A stretch of 64,000 nt of DNA from Streptomyces griseosporeus (GCF_014656055.1 NZ_BNBR01000005.1:496001-560000); one strand, 5' to 3'; counted from the stretch's first letter, positions 1 to 8,493 are shown. The notes: generated by a model from the sequence alone, not told the origin. Program-made: numbers and translations.

Positions 1-268
1 CCTCGATCGCGGCCACCCGCCCGGGGAGGGCGGCGGCGCGCGCAGCGAGCGACGGGACGTCGAGCGGATCCGGCGGCCGGCGCGGCACTCGGTCACCGAG
101 TGCCTCGTAGCGCCCGCGGACGACCAGTTCCGCGTCGTGCAGTCCGGCGCCCAGCGGCCGCAGCACCTCCCACACCGCCCGGACCGCCGGCAGCGGGCGG
201 TCGTCCAGCACGGCGGCGTCCACCTCCCGGCGCGTCCGCTCCTCCAGGCGGTCCCACCAGCCGGTCAC
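1..268 (-). CDS. Hypothetical protein, N-terminal part (cut by window edge)
   Basis: Reading leftward from a GTG at 268 there is an open frame of 89 codons that runs off the window. It begins M-T-G-W-W-D-R-L-E-E and is rich in Arg, Glu and Ala with a helical look. I do not recognise the family. The GTG overlaps the TGA of a short upstream frame that starts at 300, so 268 is the first sensible start. It is divergent from the mutarotase-like gene at 350, so the two promoters share about 80 bp. The C-terminus is missing. Confidence 0.55.
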   Translation of the reverse strand, partial: MTGWWDRLEERTRREVDAAVLDDRPLPAVRAVWEVLRPLGAGLHDAELVVRGRYEALGDRVPRRPPDPLDVPSLAARAAALPGRVAAIE

Positions 269-337
269 GGGGCCACCAGGGGCCGCGGCTCGTATGTCAT
301 GGCTCGAACATACGTCGGCCGTCGCACCGCTCCCGAG

Positions 338-343
338 TAGGGT
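338..343 (+). promoter_or_regulatory. -10 hexamer TAGGGT of a probable leaderless transcript
   Basis: TAGGGT lies 6 nt before the GTG at 350, which places the transcription start at the start codon. The same TANNNT geometry recurs before several other genes in this window. Confidence 0.45.
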
Positions 344-349
344 CGTCCC

Positions 350-1138
350 GTGAGTAACGAAGACATCACGTTGACCGCGGGTGACGCGGAAGTCGTCGTG
401 GCGCCGGGGAACGGCGGGCGGATCGCCGGGCTGCGGGTGGGCGGCGTCGAGTTGCTGCGGCAGGGGGAGCGGTACGGGTGCTTCCCGATGGTGCCGTGGT
501 GCGGGCGGATCCGGCAGGGGCGGTTCCGGGACGGGGCCGTCGAGCACTCCATGCCGCTCAACGCGCCGCCGCACGCCATTCACGGCACCGCCCGCGACGG
601 CGCCTGGCGGGTCGCACGCCGGGGCGAGGACGAGGCCGTCATCACGTACGACCTGGTCGAGCCCTGGCCGTACCCGGGGCGGGTCACCCAGCACGTCGTC
701 CTCGGCCCGGACTCGCTGACGCTGACCATGGGGGTGGAGACCATCGGGTCCTCCTTCCCGGCGCAGGTGGGGTGGCATCCCTGGTTCCACCGCAACCTCG
801 GCGGTGAGGACGTGCGGATCGACTTCTCGCCCGCCTGGCAGGAGGAGCGGGGGGACGACCATCTGCCGACCGGCAAGCGGATCGACCCGCGGCCCGGTCC
901 CTGGGACGACTGCTTCGGGATGCCCGGCGGCGTCGACGTCACGCTCACCTGGCCGGGGCAGCTGGAGCTGAAGGTCGCCAGCCGGGAGGAGTGGGTCGTC
1001 GTCTACGACGAGCAGGCCGAGGCCGTGTGCGTGGAGCCGCAGACCGGCCCGCCGGATGGGCTGAACACCCTGCCCCGGCTGGTCACGCCGCTGGAGCCGC
1101 TGGAGGCCACCACGACCTGGAGCTGGAGGCGGCTCTAA
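350..1138 (+). CDS. Aldose 1-epimerase (galactose mutarotase-like) family protein
   Basis: A 262-residue cytosolic protein of the aldose epimerase beta-sandwich family, which interconverts alpha and beta anomers of aldoses or hexose phosphates. Visible family residues are His75/His78 in PHAIHG, His143 in GWHPWF (catalytic-acid type) and Glu229 in VCVEPQTG (catalytic-base type). The length suits the short YeaD/mutarotase-like branch rather than the 340-residue GalM proteins. GTG 350 is chosen because it has a -10-like hexamer just upstream. pyrE follows after 10 nt, suggesting co-transcription. The exact sugar substrate cannot be read from the sequence. Confidence 0.85.
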   Translation: MSNEDITLTAGDAEVVVAPGNGGRIAGLRVGGVELLRQGERYGCFPMVPWCGRIRQGRFRDGAVEHSMPLNAPPHAIHGTARDGAWRVARRGEDEAVITYDLVEPWPYPGRVTQHVVLGPDSLTLTMGVETIGSSFPAQVGWHPWFHRNLGGEDVRIDFSPAWQEERGDDHLPTGKRIDPRPGPWDDCFGMPGGVDVTLTWPGQLELKVASREEWVVVYDEQAEAVCVEPQTGPPDGLNTLPRLVTPLEPLEATTTWSWRRL

Positions 1139-1148
1139 GCTGTTCGGC

Positions 1149-1721
1149 ATGACGGACGTCAACGAAGTAACGCCGCCAGGCGCACGTGCGGCGCTGCTGC
1201 AGCAGATCAAGGACAAGGCCGTGGTGCACGGCAAGGTGACCCTGTCGTCGGGTCTCGAGGCCGACTACTACGTCGACCTGCGGCGCATCACCCTCGACGG
1301 AGAGGCCGCGCCGCTGGTCGGGCAGGTGCTGCTCGACCTGACCGCCGAGCTGGAGTTCGACGCCGTCGGCGGGCTGACCATGGGCGCCGACCCGGTCGCC
1401 GCCGCCATGCTGCACGCGGCCGCCGCCCGCGGGAAGAGGCTCGACGCGTTCGTCGTGCGGAAGGCCGCCAAGGCGCACGGACTCCAGCGGCGCGTGGAGG
1501 GTCCGGACATCAAGGGCCGCCGGGTGCTCGTCGTCGAGGACACCTCCACCACCGGCGGCTCCCCGCTGACCGCCGTCGAGGCCGTACGGGAGGCCGGTGC
1601 CGAGGTCGTCGCCGTCGCGACCATCGTCGACCGGGCCACCGGCGCCGCGGAGAAGATCCAGGACGGCGCGGGGGTGCCGTACCTGTTCGCCTACTCCAAG
1701 GACGAGCTGGGCCTCGACTGA
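1149..1721 (+). CDS. pyrE: Orotate phosphoribosyltransferase
   Basis: Transfers the phosphoribosyl group of PRPP to orotate to give OMP, step five of de novo pyrimidine synthesis, in the cytosol as a dimer. The 190-residue length is normal. The PRPP-binding motif VLVVEDTSTTGGS lies near residues 127-139. A lysine-rich catalytic loop, RKAAKAHG, lies near residues 104-111. ATG 1149 is the natural start; TAAGCT at 1136-1141 leaves 7 nt, so it may also have its own leaderless promoter besides read-through from the mutarotase gene. Confidence 0.93.
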   Translation: MTDVNEVTPPGARAALLQQIKDKAVVHGKVTLSSGLEADYYVDLRRITLDGEAAPLVGQVLLDLTAELEFDAVGGLTMGADPVAAAMLHAAAARGKRLDAFVVRKAAKAHGLQRRVEGPDIKGRRVLVVEDTSTTGGSPLTAVEAVREAGAEVVAVATIVDRATGAAEKIQDGAGVPYLFAYSKDELGLD

Positions 1722-1728
1722 CCCCGCC

Positions 1729-1746
1729 ACCGGCCTACCCGCCGGT
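1729..1746 (+). terminator. Short hairpin after pyrE
   Basis: ACCGGC at 1729-1734 pairs with GCCGGT at 1741-1746 around a 6-nt loop, just after the pyrE stop. There is no U-tract, so it is only a weak terminator candidate before fba. Confidence 0.4.
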
Positions 1747-1884
1747 AGCGACCGCCCTGCGGACCACACCTGGACGTTCCGGCCGGGTCTGGAAAGATGG
1801 GGCCGACGATGACGTCGCCCCCATGGTCTAGGTCAGGGCCGTAAGCACCAAGAACGCCCACCCGCACATACAAGGAGCGGACAG

Positions 1885-2907
1885 ATGCCCATCGCAACCC
1901 CCGAGGTCTACAACGAGATGCTCGACCGGGCGAAGGCAGGCAAGTTCGCCTACCCGGCCATCAACGTCACCTCGTCGCAGACCCTGCACGCGGCTCTGCG
2001 CGGCTTCGCCGAGGCCGAGAGCGACGGCATCATCCAGATCTCGACCGGCGGCGCCGAGTTCCTGGGCGGCCAGCACAACAAGGACATGGTGACCGGCGCG
2101 GTCGCCCTGGCCGAGTTCGCGCACATCGTCGCGCAGAAGTACGACATCACCGTCGCCCTGCACACCGACCACTGCCCGAAGGACAAGCTCGACGGGTACG
2201 TCCGCCCGCTGCTCGCCGTCTCCGAGGAGCGCGTCGCCCGCGGCGAGAACCCGCTCTTCCAGTCCCACATGTGGGACGGCTCGGCCGAGACCCTGGCCGA
2301 CAACCTTCAGATCGCGCAGGAGCTGCTGGCCCGCGCCGCCGCCGCGAAGATCATCCTGGAGGTCGAGATCACCCCGACCGGCGGTGAGGAGGACGGCGTC
2401 TCGCACGAGATCAACGACTCCCTGTACACCACGGTCGACGACGCGATCCGCACCGCCGAGGCGCTCGGCCTGGGCGAGAAGGGCCGCTACCTGCTCGCCG
2501 CGTCCTTCGGCAACGTGCACGGCGTGTACAAGCCGGGCAACGTGGTCCTCCGTCCCGAGCTGCTGAAGGAGCTGAACGACGGCGTCGCCGCCAAGTACGG
2601 CAAGGCCTCGCCGTTCGACTTCGTCTTCCACGGCGGTTCCGGCTCCACGGTCGAGGAGATCCACACCGCGCTGGAGAACGGCGTGGTCAAGATGAACATC
2701 GACACGGACACGCAGTACGCCTTCACGCGTCCGGTCGTCGACCACATGTTCAAGAACTACGACGGCGTCCTGAAGGTCGACGGCGAGGTCGGCTCCAAGA
2801 AGACCTACGACCCGCGCACCTGGGGCAAGCTCGCCGAGGCGGGCATGGCCCAGCGCGTCGTCGAGGCCTGTCAGAGCCTCCGCTCCGCCGGTACGAAGAT
2901 CAAGTAA
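1885..2907 (+). CDS. fba: Class II fructose-bisphosphate aldolase
   Basis: Zinc-dependent aldolase splitting fructose 1,6-bisphosphate into dihydroxyacetone phosphate and glyceraldehyde 3-phosphate in glycolysis/gluconeogenesis. The 340-residue length is typical of class IIA. Zinc and active-site motifs are visible: ALHTDHC (Asp95, His96), NVHGVYKPG (His212) and FHGGSGS (His249) followed by the phosphate-binding NIDTDTQYAF near the C-terminus. An AAGGAG ribosome site precedes ATG 1885. It is separated from pyrE by about 160 nt, so it probably has its own promoter. The MFS gene follows after 11 nt. Confidence 0.96.
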   Translation: MPIATPEVYNEMLDRAKAGKFAYPAINVTSSQTLHAALRGFAEAESDGIIQISTGGAEFLGGQHNKDMVTGAVALAEFAHIVAQKYDITVALHTDHCPKDKLDGYVRPLLAVSEERVARGENPLFQSHMWDGSAETLADNLQIAQELLARAAAAKIILEVEITPTGGEEDGVSHEINDSLYTTVDDAIRTAEALGLGEKGRYLLAASFGNVHGVYKPGNVVLRPELLKELNDGVAAKYGKASPFDFVFHGGSGSTVEEIHTALENGVVKMNIDTDTQYAFTRPVVDHMFKNYDGVLKVDGEVGSKKTYDPRTWGKLAEAGMAQRVVEACQSLRSAGTKIK

Positions 2908-2918
2908 GGCAGGCGGTC

Positions 2919-4427
2919 ATGGCGGGCCGGGGCGAGGGGGCCGGAGGGTTCCCCGCCCCGGCCTCCGTGCGTCTGGCCTCGCCCACCGGGCGGTGGCTCG
3001 TCCTCACCACCGTCCTCGGCTCCAGCATGGCCCTGCTGGACTCGACCGTCGTCAACGTCGCGCTGCCCCGCATCGGCCGCGACCTCGGCGCGGACCTCGC
3101 CGCCCTGCAGTGGACGGTCAACGCCTACCTCGTCACGCTGGCCGGGCTGATCCTGCTCGGCGGGGCGCTGGGCGACCGGTACGGCCGCCGGAAGGTCTTC
3201 GTCGTCGGCGTCGTCTGGTTCGCCGCGGCCTCGCTGCTGTGCGGGCTCGCCCCGAACGCCGGGGTGCTGATCGCGGCCCGTGCCCTCCAGGGCGTCGGCG
3301 GCGCCCTGCTCACCCCGGGCTCGCTCGCCCTCATCCAGGCCTCCTTCCACCCCGACGACCGGGGCCGGGCCGTCGGCCTGTGGTCGGGGTTCGGCGGCAT
3401 CGGCGCGGCCGTCGGACCGTTCCTCGGCGGCTGGCTGGTGGACGGGCCCGGCTGGCGCTGGGTGTTCCTGCTGAACGTGCCGCTGGCCGCGGTGTGCGTG
3501 CCGGTGGCGCTGCGGCACGTCCCCGAGTCCTCCGACGGACGCGCCGACCACGGCCGGTTCGACGCGCTCGGCGCCGGGCTCGGCGCGCTGGCGCTCGCGC
3601 TGCTGACGTACGCCCTGATCGAGGCCCGCGAGGGGTCCCTGGTGGTGGCGGTGACGGGGGTCGCGGGTGTGGCGGCGGCCGTCGCGTTCGTCGTCGTCGA
3701 GCGGCGGCGGCCCGACCCGATGATGCCGCTCGACGTCTTCCGCTCCCGCCAGTTCACCGCCGTCAACCTGGTCACGCTGTGCGTGTACGCGGCCTTCGGC
3801 GGCTTCTTCTTCCTCGCCGCGCTCCAGCTGCAGGTCGTGGCCGGCTGGTCCGCGCTCGGCGCCGGTACGGCGCTGCTGCCGACGACCGTTTTGATGCTGC
3901 TGTTCTCGGCGCGCTCCGGCGCCCTGGCCGACCGGATCGGCCCGCGCATCCCGCTCACCGTCGGGCCGCTGCTGTGCGCGGCGGCGATGCTGCTGATGCT
4001 GCGGGTCGGCGCGGACGCGGACTACCTGACCGACGTGCTGCCCGCGCTGCTGGTGATGGGCACCGGCATGGTCACCCTGGTGGCCCCGCTGACCGCGACC
4101 GTGCTGGCCTCGGTCGACAGCGCGCGGGCCGGCCTGGCCAGCGGCATCAACAACGCGGCGGCGCGGGCGGCCGGCCTGGTCGCCGTGGCGGCGCTGCCGC
4201 TGCTCGCCGGGATGGGGCCGGAGGCGTACCGCTCCGCCACCGAGTTCGACCGCGCGTTCGACAAGGCGATGGTGTGGTGCGCCGGGGTGCTGGTGCTCGG
4301 CGCGGTGGTGGCCGTCGCGACGGTACGCCGCCCGGTGCCCGGGTGCGCGCGCCCGGAGTGCCGCCGGCACGGCAGCGTGCTGGCACCTCCGCTGGAGGGA
4401 CGTAAGCCCTCGGAATCGAACCGGTGA
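2919..4427 (+). CDS. MFS drug exporter, DHA2 (EmrB/QacA) type
   Basis: A 502-residue inner-membrane proton antiporter expected to export small cationic or amphiphilic compounds. Family motifs near the N-terminus include LDSTVVNVALPRI (TM1), LGDRYGRRKVF (motif A) and ARALQGVGGALLTPGSLALI (motifs B/C), followed by many hydrophobic segments consistent with 12-14 helices. It begins 11 nt after fba and may be co-transcribed. The last 20 or so residues after the final helix are polar and are encoded by the first unit of a 36-bp tandem repeat, whose TGA ends the protein. This C-terminal tail is probably a repeat-derived extension. Confidence 0.85.
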   Translation: MAGRGEGAGGFPAPASVRLASPTGRWLVLTTVLGSSMALLDSTVVNVALPRIGRDLGADLAALQWTVNAYLVTLAGLILLGGALGDRYGRRKVFVVGVVWFAAASLLCGLAPNAGVLIAARALQGVGGALLTPGSLALIQASFHPDDRGRAVGLWSGFGGIGAAVGPFLGGWLVDGPGWRWVFLLNVPLAAVCVPVALRHVPESSDGRADHGRFDALGAGLGALALALLTYALIEAREGSLVVAVTGVAGVAAAVAFVVVERRRPDPMMPLDVFRSRQFTAVNLVTLCVYAAFGGFFFLAALQLQVVAGWSALGAGTALLPTTVLMLLFSARSGALADRIGPRIPLTVGPLLCAAAMLLMLRVGADADYLTDVLPALLVMGTGMVTLVAPLTATVLASVDSARAGLASGINNAAARAAGLVAVAALPLLAGMGPEAYRSATEFDRAFDKAMVWCAGVLVLGAVVAVATVRRPVPGCARPECRRHGSVLAPPLEGRKPSESNR

Positions 4428-4575
4428 CTGAGGGCGCGTGGGCCCGCGGAGTCGGACCGGTGAGGGAGGGCGCGCAGAACCGCGCAGTCGGACCGGTGAG
4501 GGAGGGCGCGCAGGCCCGCGCGATCGAACCGGTGACAGAGGGGACGCCGGCCCTCGGAATCGGACCGGTGACAGA
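4397..4575 (+). repeat. 36-bp tandem repeat, about 5 copies
   Basis: The core CCGGTGA occurs at 4421, 4457, 4493, 4529 and 4565, exactly 36 bp apart each time, with clear similarity along the whole unit. Most units carry a small inverted repeat such as GCGCG-6 nt-CGCGC. The array covers the end of the MFS gene and all of the intergenic space before the DUF3151 gene. The first and last units resemble each other most. Confidence 0.85.
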
Positions 4576-4584
4576 CTGGAACCC

Positions 4585-4998
4585 ATGACCATCCACGAGA
4601 ACCTCCTCGGGGGCCCGCCCCCGACCCGACTGCCCGACGACCCCGAGCCGCGTGAGCTGCTGGCCGCCGGCACCCCGGCCGCCGACGTCGCCGCGAAGTA
4701 CCCGACGTCCTCGCTGGCCTGGGCCCGGCTGGCCGACGAGGCGTTCGAGCGGGGCTCGGTCGTCGAGTCGTACGCCTACGCGCGTACCGGCTACCACCGC
4801 GGCCTGGACGCGCTGCGCCGCAACGGCTGGAAGGGCCACGGTCCGATCCCCTGGGAGCACGAGCCGAACCGCGGCTTCCTGCGCGCCCTGCACGGCCTCG
4901 CCCGCGCCGCGCAGGCGATCGGCGAGCAGGAGGAGTACGAGCGCTGCGCGCAGTTCCTGAAGGACTCCTCGGAGACCGCGGCCCAGACCCTCGGCTGA
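4585..4998 (+). CDS. DUF3151 family protein
   Basis: A 137-residue soluble protein matching the actinobacterial DUF3151 family, whose function is unknown. Typical features are the N-terminal ETHENLLGGPPPT-like stretch (here MTIHENLLGGPPPT), a central YPTSSLAWARLADEA, and a Trp-rich turn with GWKGHGPIPWEHEPNRGFLRAL. ATG 4585 is the expected start; a frame continuing upstream to 4438 is open only because the 36-bp repeat happens to be in frame. A hairpin follows the stop. Confidence 0.85.
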   Translation: MTIHENLLGGPPPTRLPDDPEPRELLAAGTPAADVAAKYPTSSLAWARLADEAFERGSVVESYAYARTGYHRGLDALRRNGWKGHGPIPWEHEPNRGFLRALHGLARAAQAIGEQEEYERCAQFLKDSSETAAQTLG

Positions 4999-5027
4999 GC
5001 GCCCGGCCGGGCCGGGTGCGACCGTAC

Positions 5028-5051
5028 GGCCCGTCTGTGACCAGGCGGGCC
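5028..5051 (+). terminator. Hairpin after the DUF3151 gene
   Basis: GGCCCGTCT at 5028-5036 pairs with AGGCGGGCC at 5043-5051 with one G-U pair and a 6-nt loop. It lies 30 nt after the stop at 4998, fitting an intrinsic terminator without a clear U-tail. Confidence 0.5.
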
Positions 5052-5157
5052 TTGCGGTGACCGGGCCCATTGCGGAGGATGCGGGTGGGGACCGGGGCCC
5101 CCGTGCCGGTAACGGCAGGGGCGGACCGCTACCCGGAGTACACAGCAGGAGACAGCG

Positions 5158-5997
5158 ATGTCCCAAGAGGCTCAGGACATTCAGGAGCCCGAGACTCCGC
5201 ATCTCGATTTCGAAGGCACGACGCCGTACGAGGACTACGTCAAGGCGGACGTGCTCACCCATCTCCAGCACACCCTCTCCGACGATCCCGGAGAGATGGT
5301 CTTCCTGGTCACGACCCAGGTGATGGAGCTGTGGTTCACCGTCATCGTCCACGAGTGGGAGACGGCCGCGCGTGCCCTGCGCTCGGACGACGTGCCGACC
5401 GCGATCGCCGCACTGAAACGATCCGTCCGTGAGCTGGAGGCGCTGAACGCCTCCTGGAAGCCGCTAGGCCAGCTCACCCCGCAGCAGTTCAACTCCTACC
5501 GGTCCGCCCTCGGCGAGGGCTCCGGCTTCCAGTCGGCGATGTACCGCCGTATGGAGTTCCTGCTCGGCGACAAGTCCGCCTCCATGCTCGTCCCGCACCG
5601 CGGCGCGCCCCGCGTCCACGCCGAGCTGGAGAAGGCGCTGCACGAACCGAGCCTGTACGACGAGGTCCTGCGGCTCCTCGCGCGGCGCGGCCACGCGATC
5701 CCGGACGAGCTGCTCACGCGTGACGTCTCCCGCCGCTACGAACCGTCGGAGGCGGTCGAGGCGGCCTGGACGGCCGTCTACGCGGGCGACCCCGGCGACG
5801 ACGTGGCCCGCCTCGGCGAGGCGCTGACCAATGTCGCCGAACTGGTGTGGCGCTGGCGCAACGACCACCTCGTCGCCACCCGCCGCGCCATGGGCGCCAA
5901 GCCCGGCACCGGCGGCTCGGCCGGAGTGGCGTGGCTGGAGAAGCGCGCGCAGAAGAACGTGTTCCCGGAGCTGTGGACGGCGCGGTCCCATGTCTGA
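5158..5997 (+). CDS. kynA: Tryptophan 2,3-dioxygenase
   Basis: Haem enzyme that opens the indole ring of L-tryptophan to give N-formylkynurenine, the first step of the kynurenine route. The 279-residue length is normal. The conserved block MVFLVTTQVMELWF lies near residues 47-60. The C-terminal block WRWRNDHLVATRRAMG contains the expected haem ligand at about His237, followed by GTGGSAG, which contacts the substrate. A GGAGA ribosome site precedes ATG 5158. Its last codons overlap the kynureninase start by 8 nt, showing translational coupling. Confidence 0.94.
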   Translation: MSQEAQDIQEPETPHLDFEGTTPYEDYVKADVLTHLQHTLSDDPGEMVFLVTTQVMELWFTVIVHEWETAARALRSDDVPTAIAALKRSVRELEALNASWKPLGQLTPQQFNSYRSALGEGSGFQSAMYRRMEFLLGDKSASMLVPHRGAPRVHAELEKALHEPSLYDEVLRLLARRGHAIPDELLTRDVSRRYEPSEAVEAAWTAVYAGDPGDDVARLGEALTNVAELVWRWRNDHLVATRRAMGAKPGTGGSAGVAWLEKRAQKNVFPELWTARSHV

Positions 5998-7216
5998 ACC
6001 GACGAGTGAACTCGCCCTGAGGGCGGAGAAGTCCGACGCCGCCGACGAACTGGCGGGCCTGCGCGAGCGGTTCGTCCTCGACGACACCGTCTACCTCGAC
6101 GGCAACTCGCTCGGCGCGCTGCCCGCGCACGTGCCGGACCGGGTGGCGGACGTCGTCCGCCGCCAGTGGGGCGAGCTGCGCATCCGCTCCTGGGAGGAGA
6201 GCGGCTGGTGGACGGCGCCGGAGCGGATCGGTGACCGGATCGCCCCGCTGGTGGGCGCGGCACCCGGCCAGATCGTGGTCGGCGACTCGACCAGCGTCAA
6301 CGTCTTCAAGGCGCTCGTGGCCGCCGTCCGGATGGCCGGTGAGGGCCGGGACGAGATCGTCGTCGACGCGTCGACCTTCCCCACGGACGGGTACATCGCC
6401 GAGTCGGCGGCCCGGCTGACCGGGTGCGCCCTGCGCCCGGTCCTCCCGGCCGAGGTGCCCGGTGTCCTGGGTGAGCGCACCGCCGCCGTCCTGCTCAACC
6501 ACGTCGACTACCGCACCGGCCGCCTGCACGACCTGCCGTCCCTGACGGCGGCGGTCCACGCGGCCGGCGCGCTCGCCGTGTGGGACCTGTGCCACAGCGC
6601 GGGCGCCCTGCCGGTCGGGCTCGACGAGCACGGCGTGGACCTCGCCGTCGGTTGCACGTACAAGTACCTCAACGGCGGCCCGGGCGCCCCGGCGTACCTG
6701 TACGTACGACGGGAACTCCAGCCCCGCTTCGACTCGCCGCTGCCCGGCTGGAACTCCCACGCGGAGCCCTTCGGGATGCGCCCGGAGTACGCGCCGGCCG
6801 AGGGCGCCCCGCGCGGCCGGGTCGGCACGCCGGACATCCTCTCCATGCTCGCGCTGGAGGCCGCCCTGGACGTGTGGGACGGGGTGTCGGTCGAGGCGGT
6901 GCGCGCCAAGTCGCTCGCGCTGACGGACTTCTTCCTGGAGTGCGTCGGGCGGTACGTCCCCGAGGGCCGCGTCGAGTGCGTGACGCCCCTCGCCCACGCG
7001 GAGCGCGGCAGCCAGGTCGCGCTGCGCTGCCCGGACGCCGGGGACGTGATGCGGCGGCTGATCGAACGGGGCGTCGTCGGCGACTACCGCGCCCCCGACG
7101 TCCTGCGCTTCGGCTTCACCCCGCTGTACGTCGGTTTCGCCGACGTGGAGCGGGCGGCGCGGGTGCTGGCGGAGACGCTGGCGGAGACGGTGGAGGGCAC
7201 CTCGCCCGGCTTCTGA
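5990..7216 (+). CDS. kynU: Kynureninase
   Basis: PLP enzyme that cleaves kynurenine to anthranilate and alanine. It has 408 residues from ATG 5990, which overlaps the dioxygenase stop; a longer upstream frame is only the shadow of that gene. Visible features are the substrate-site VYLDGNSLGALP near residues 34-45, Asp199/His202 in WDLCHSAG, and the PLP lysine at about Lys225 in CTYKYLNGGPGAPAY. With the dioxygenase and the hydrolase at 7446 it completes tryptophan-to-anthranilate conversion. A strong hairpin follows. Confidence 0.94.
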   Translation: MSEPTSELALRAEKSDAADELAGLRERFVLDDTVYLDGNSLGALPAHVPDRVADVVRRQWGELRIRSWEESGWWTAPERIGDRIAPLVGAAPGQIVVGDSTSVNVFKALVAAVRMAGEGRDEIVVDASTFPTDGYIAESAARLTGCALRPVLPAEVPGVLGERTAAVLLNHVDYRTGRLHDLPSLTAAVHAAGALAVWDLCHSAGALPVGLDEHGVDLAVGCTYKYLNGGPGAPAYLYVRRELQPRFDSPLPGWNSHAEPFGMRPEYAPAEGAPRGRVGTPDILSMLALEAALDVWDGVSVEAVRAKSLALTDFFLECVGRYVPEGRVECVTPLAHAERGSQVALRCPDAGDVMRRLIERGVVGDYRAPDVLRFGFTPLYVGFADVERAARVLAETLAETVEGTSPGF

Positions 7217-7234
7217 CCAGCCGTATGCGACGTC

Positions 7235-7275
7235 GGCGAGGCCCTGCCCCCTACCCGGTGGGACAGGGCCTCGCC
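7235..7275 (+). terminator. 12-bp perfect terminator hairpin after kynU
   Basis: GGCGAGGCCCTG at 7235-7246 is perfectly complementary to CAGGGCCTCGCC at 7264-7275, starting 18 nt after the kynU stop. It separates the kynA-kynU operon from the formamidase gene. Confidence 0.75.
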
Positions 7276-7445
7276 GTGCTTTCCGGTCACCTGGCCGTGG
7301 CGAACCGTTTACCCCTCACCCTGAGTGACGTCCAGGCTGTCCGTGCACGTCACCGGCCTGATAACGTCCCGGCCAACGGCCTGATTCTCTCCTGGTCCGT
7401 CCCCGCCGGTTCATCAAGTACGTTTTGCCGCTGAGAGGTTGGAGC

Positions 7446-8315
7446 ATGCCGGACGACGTCGCAGCAGCCCGGGCCGCCGCCGAGGAGGAGTCGGCCTTCT
7501 CGCACCCGCCCGTCGCTCCCGACACCAGCGCCGCCTACGGCGACCACCCCGACCAGGTGATCGACTTCTACGCCCCGCGCGCCGAGCGGGGCCCCGGTGG
7601 ACCGGCCCCGCTGGTCGTCGTCCTGCACGGCGGCGCCTGGCGCGCCCCTTACGACCGGCGGCACGTCAGCCCGTTCGCCGCCTTCCTGGCCGGGCGCGGC
7701 TTCGGCGTGGCCCTGGTGGAGTACCGGCGGGGCACGGAGGGCGACGCGACGCTGGCCGGGCGCTGGCCCGACACCTTCGACGACGTCGCCGCCGCGCTGG
7801 ACGCGCTGCCCGCCCTGGCCCGGCAGGCGCTGCCGCAGACAGACCCGCGCCGCACGGTCGTCACCGGCCACTCGGCCGGCGGCCACCTCGCCCTGTGGGC
7901 GGCGGCCCGGCACGTCCTGCCCGCCGGCGCCCCCTGGCGCCTGGACGGCCCGCCGCAGCTGCGGGGCGTGGTCGCGCTCGCCCCGATCGCCGACTTCACG
8001 GTCGCGGAGAAGCTCGACGTGTGCGGGAACGCGGCGCTCCAACTCCTGGGCGGAAACGAGCTGTTCGCCGAACGGCAGCCGTACGCCGACCCCGCCCTGC
8101 TCCTCCCGACCGGCATCGCGACGACCCTCGTCCAGGGCCGCGCCGACCTCGACGTCCCCCAGGCGGTCGCCGAGGCCTACGCGGACGCGGCGGCCAAGGC
8201 GGGCGAGGTGGTCGGCCTGACCCTGCTGGAGGACGTCGGGCACTTCCCGCTGATCGACCCGGTGGCGGACGCGTGCGCGGTGGTGGCGGAGGAGATCGCA
8301 CAGTTGGCGTGGTGA
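7446..8315 (+). CDS. kynB: Alpha/beta hydrolase, probable kynurenine formamidase
   Basis: A 289-residue soluble hydrolase with the HGGxW oxyanion motif (LHGGAW, residues 60-65) and the nucleophile elbow GHSAGG with Ser143. Asp in GRADLDVP and His in DVGHFPL complete the triad. HGGxW with GHSAGG is the pattern of arylformamidases of the esterase-lipase type, and the gene follows tryptophan dioxygenase and kynureninase, so hydrolysis of N-formylkynurenine to kynurenine is the likely role. ATG 7446 is preferred to an in-frame TTG at 7425 because of the GAGAGGTTGGAG ribosome site. A generic carboxylesterase remains possible. Confidence 0.78.
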   Translation: MPDDVAAARAAAEEESAFSHPPVAPDTSAAYGDHPDQVIDFYAPRAERGPGGPAPLVVVLHGGAWRAPYDRRHVSPFAAFLAGRGFGVALVEYRRGTEGDATLAGRWPDTFDDVAAALDALPALARQALPQTDPRRTVVTGHSAGGHLALWAAARHVLPAGAPWRLDGPPQLRGVVALAPIADFTVAEKLDVCGNAALQLLGGNELFAERQPYADPALLLPTGIATTLVQGRADLDVPQAVAEAYADAAAKAGEVVGLTLLEDVGHFPLIDPVADACAVVAEEIAQLAW

Positions 8316-8340
8316 CGCCGTGGCTCTCGGAGGGCTCCGA

Positions 8341-8359
8341 CCGCCCCGCTTGCGGGCGG
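8341..8359 (+). terminator. Small GC hairpin after the formamidase gene
   Basis: CCGCCC at 8341-8346 pairs with GGGCGG at 8354-8359, 25 nt past the stop at 8315. It is a plausible but short terminator stem. Confidence 0.4.
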
Positions 8360-8374
8360 GCCCCGTCGTACCCG

Positions 8375-8393
8375 TAATACCTGAGAGCTACGC
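8375..8393 (+). promoter_or_regulatory. Putative regulator box, shared with 30881-30899
   Basis: The 19-bp sequence TAATACCTGAGAGCTACGC matches the box at 30881-30899 in 16 of 19 positions (TA-R-TACCTGAGAG-NN-ACGC). Both copies lie 60-120 bp upstream of a two-component locus. This suggests a binding site for one or both of the paralogous NarL-type regulators encoded at 12233 and 32327. Confidence 0.45.
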
Positions 8394-8493
8394 GGCGGAT
8401 GAGCTCCCCGGCGGGACGCGGACGAGGCGTCGCGCTCCGTAACTTCCTTGTCGGACGGGCCCGATGGGCGGGCCGGACGGCGGGGAGACGACG

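Noticed and set aside
4397..4575. 36-bp regular array as a CRISPR
   Set aside because: The units are contiguous with no unique spacers, vary internally, and no cas genes are in the window.
4438..4584. Longer N-terminus for the DUF3151 protein
   Set aside because: The added residues are direct translations of the 36-bp repeat; the family starts at the ATG at 4585.
2871..4673. 600-codon open frame on the minus strand across the MFS gene
   Set aside because: Composition is that of a GC-rich shadow (Arg, Gln, His, Pro) with no domain; the plus frame encodes a full MFS protein.
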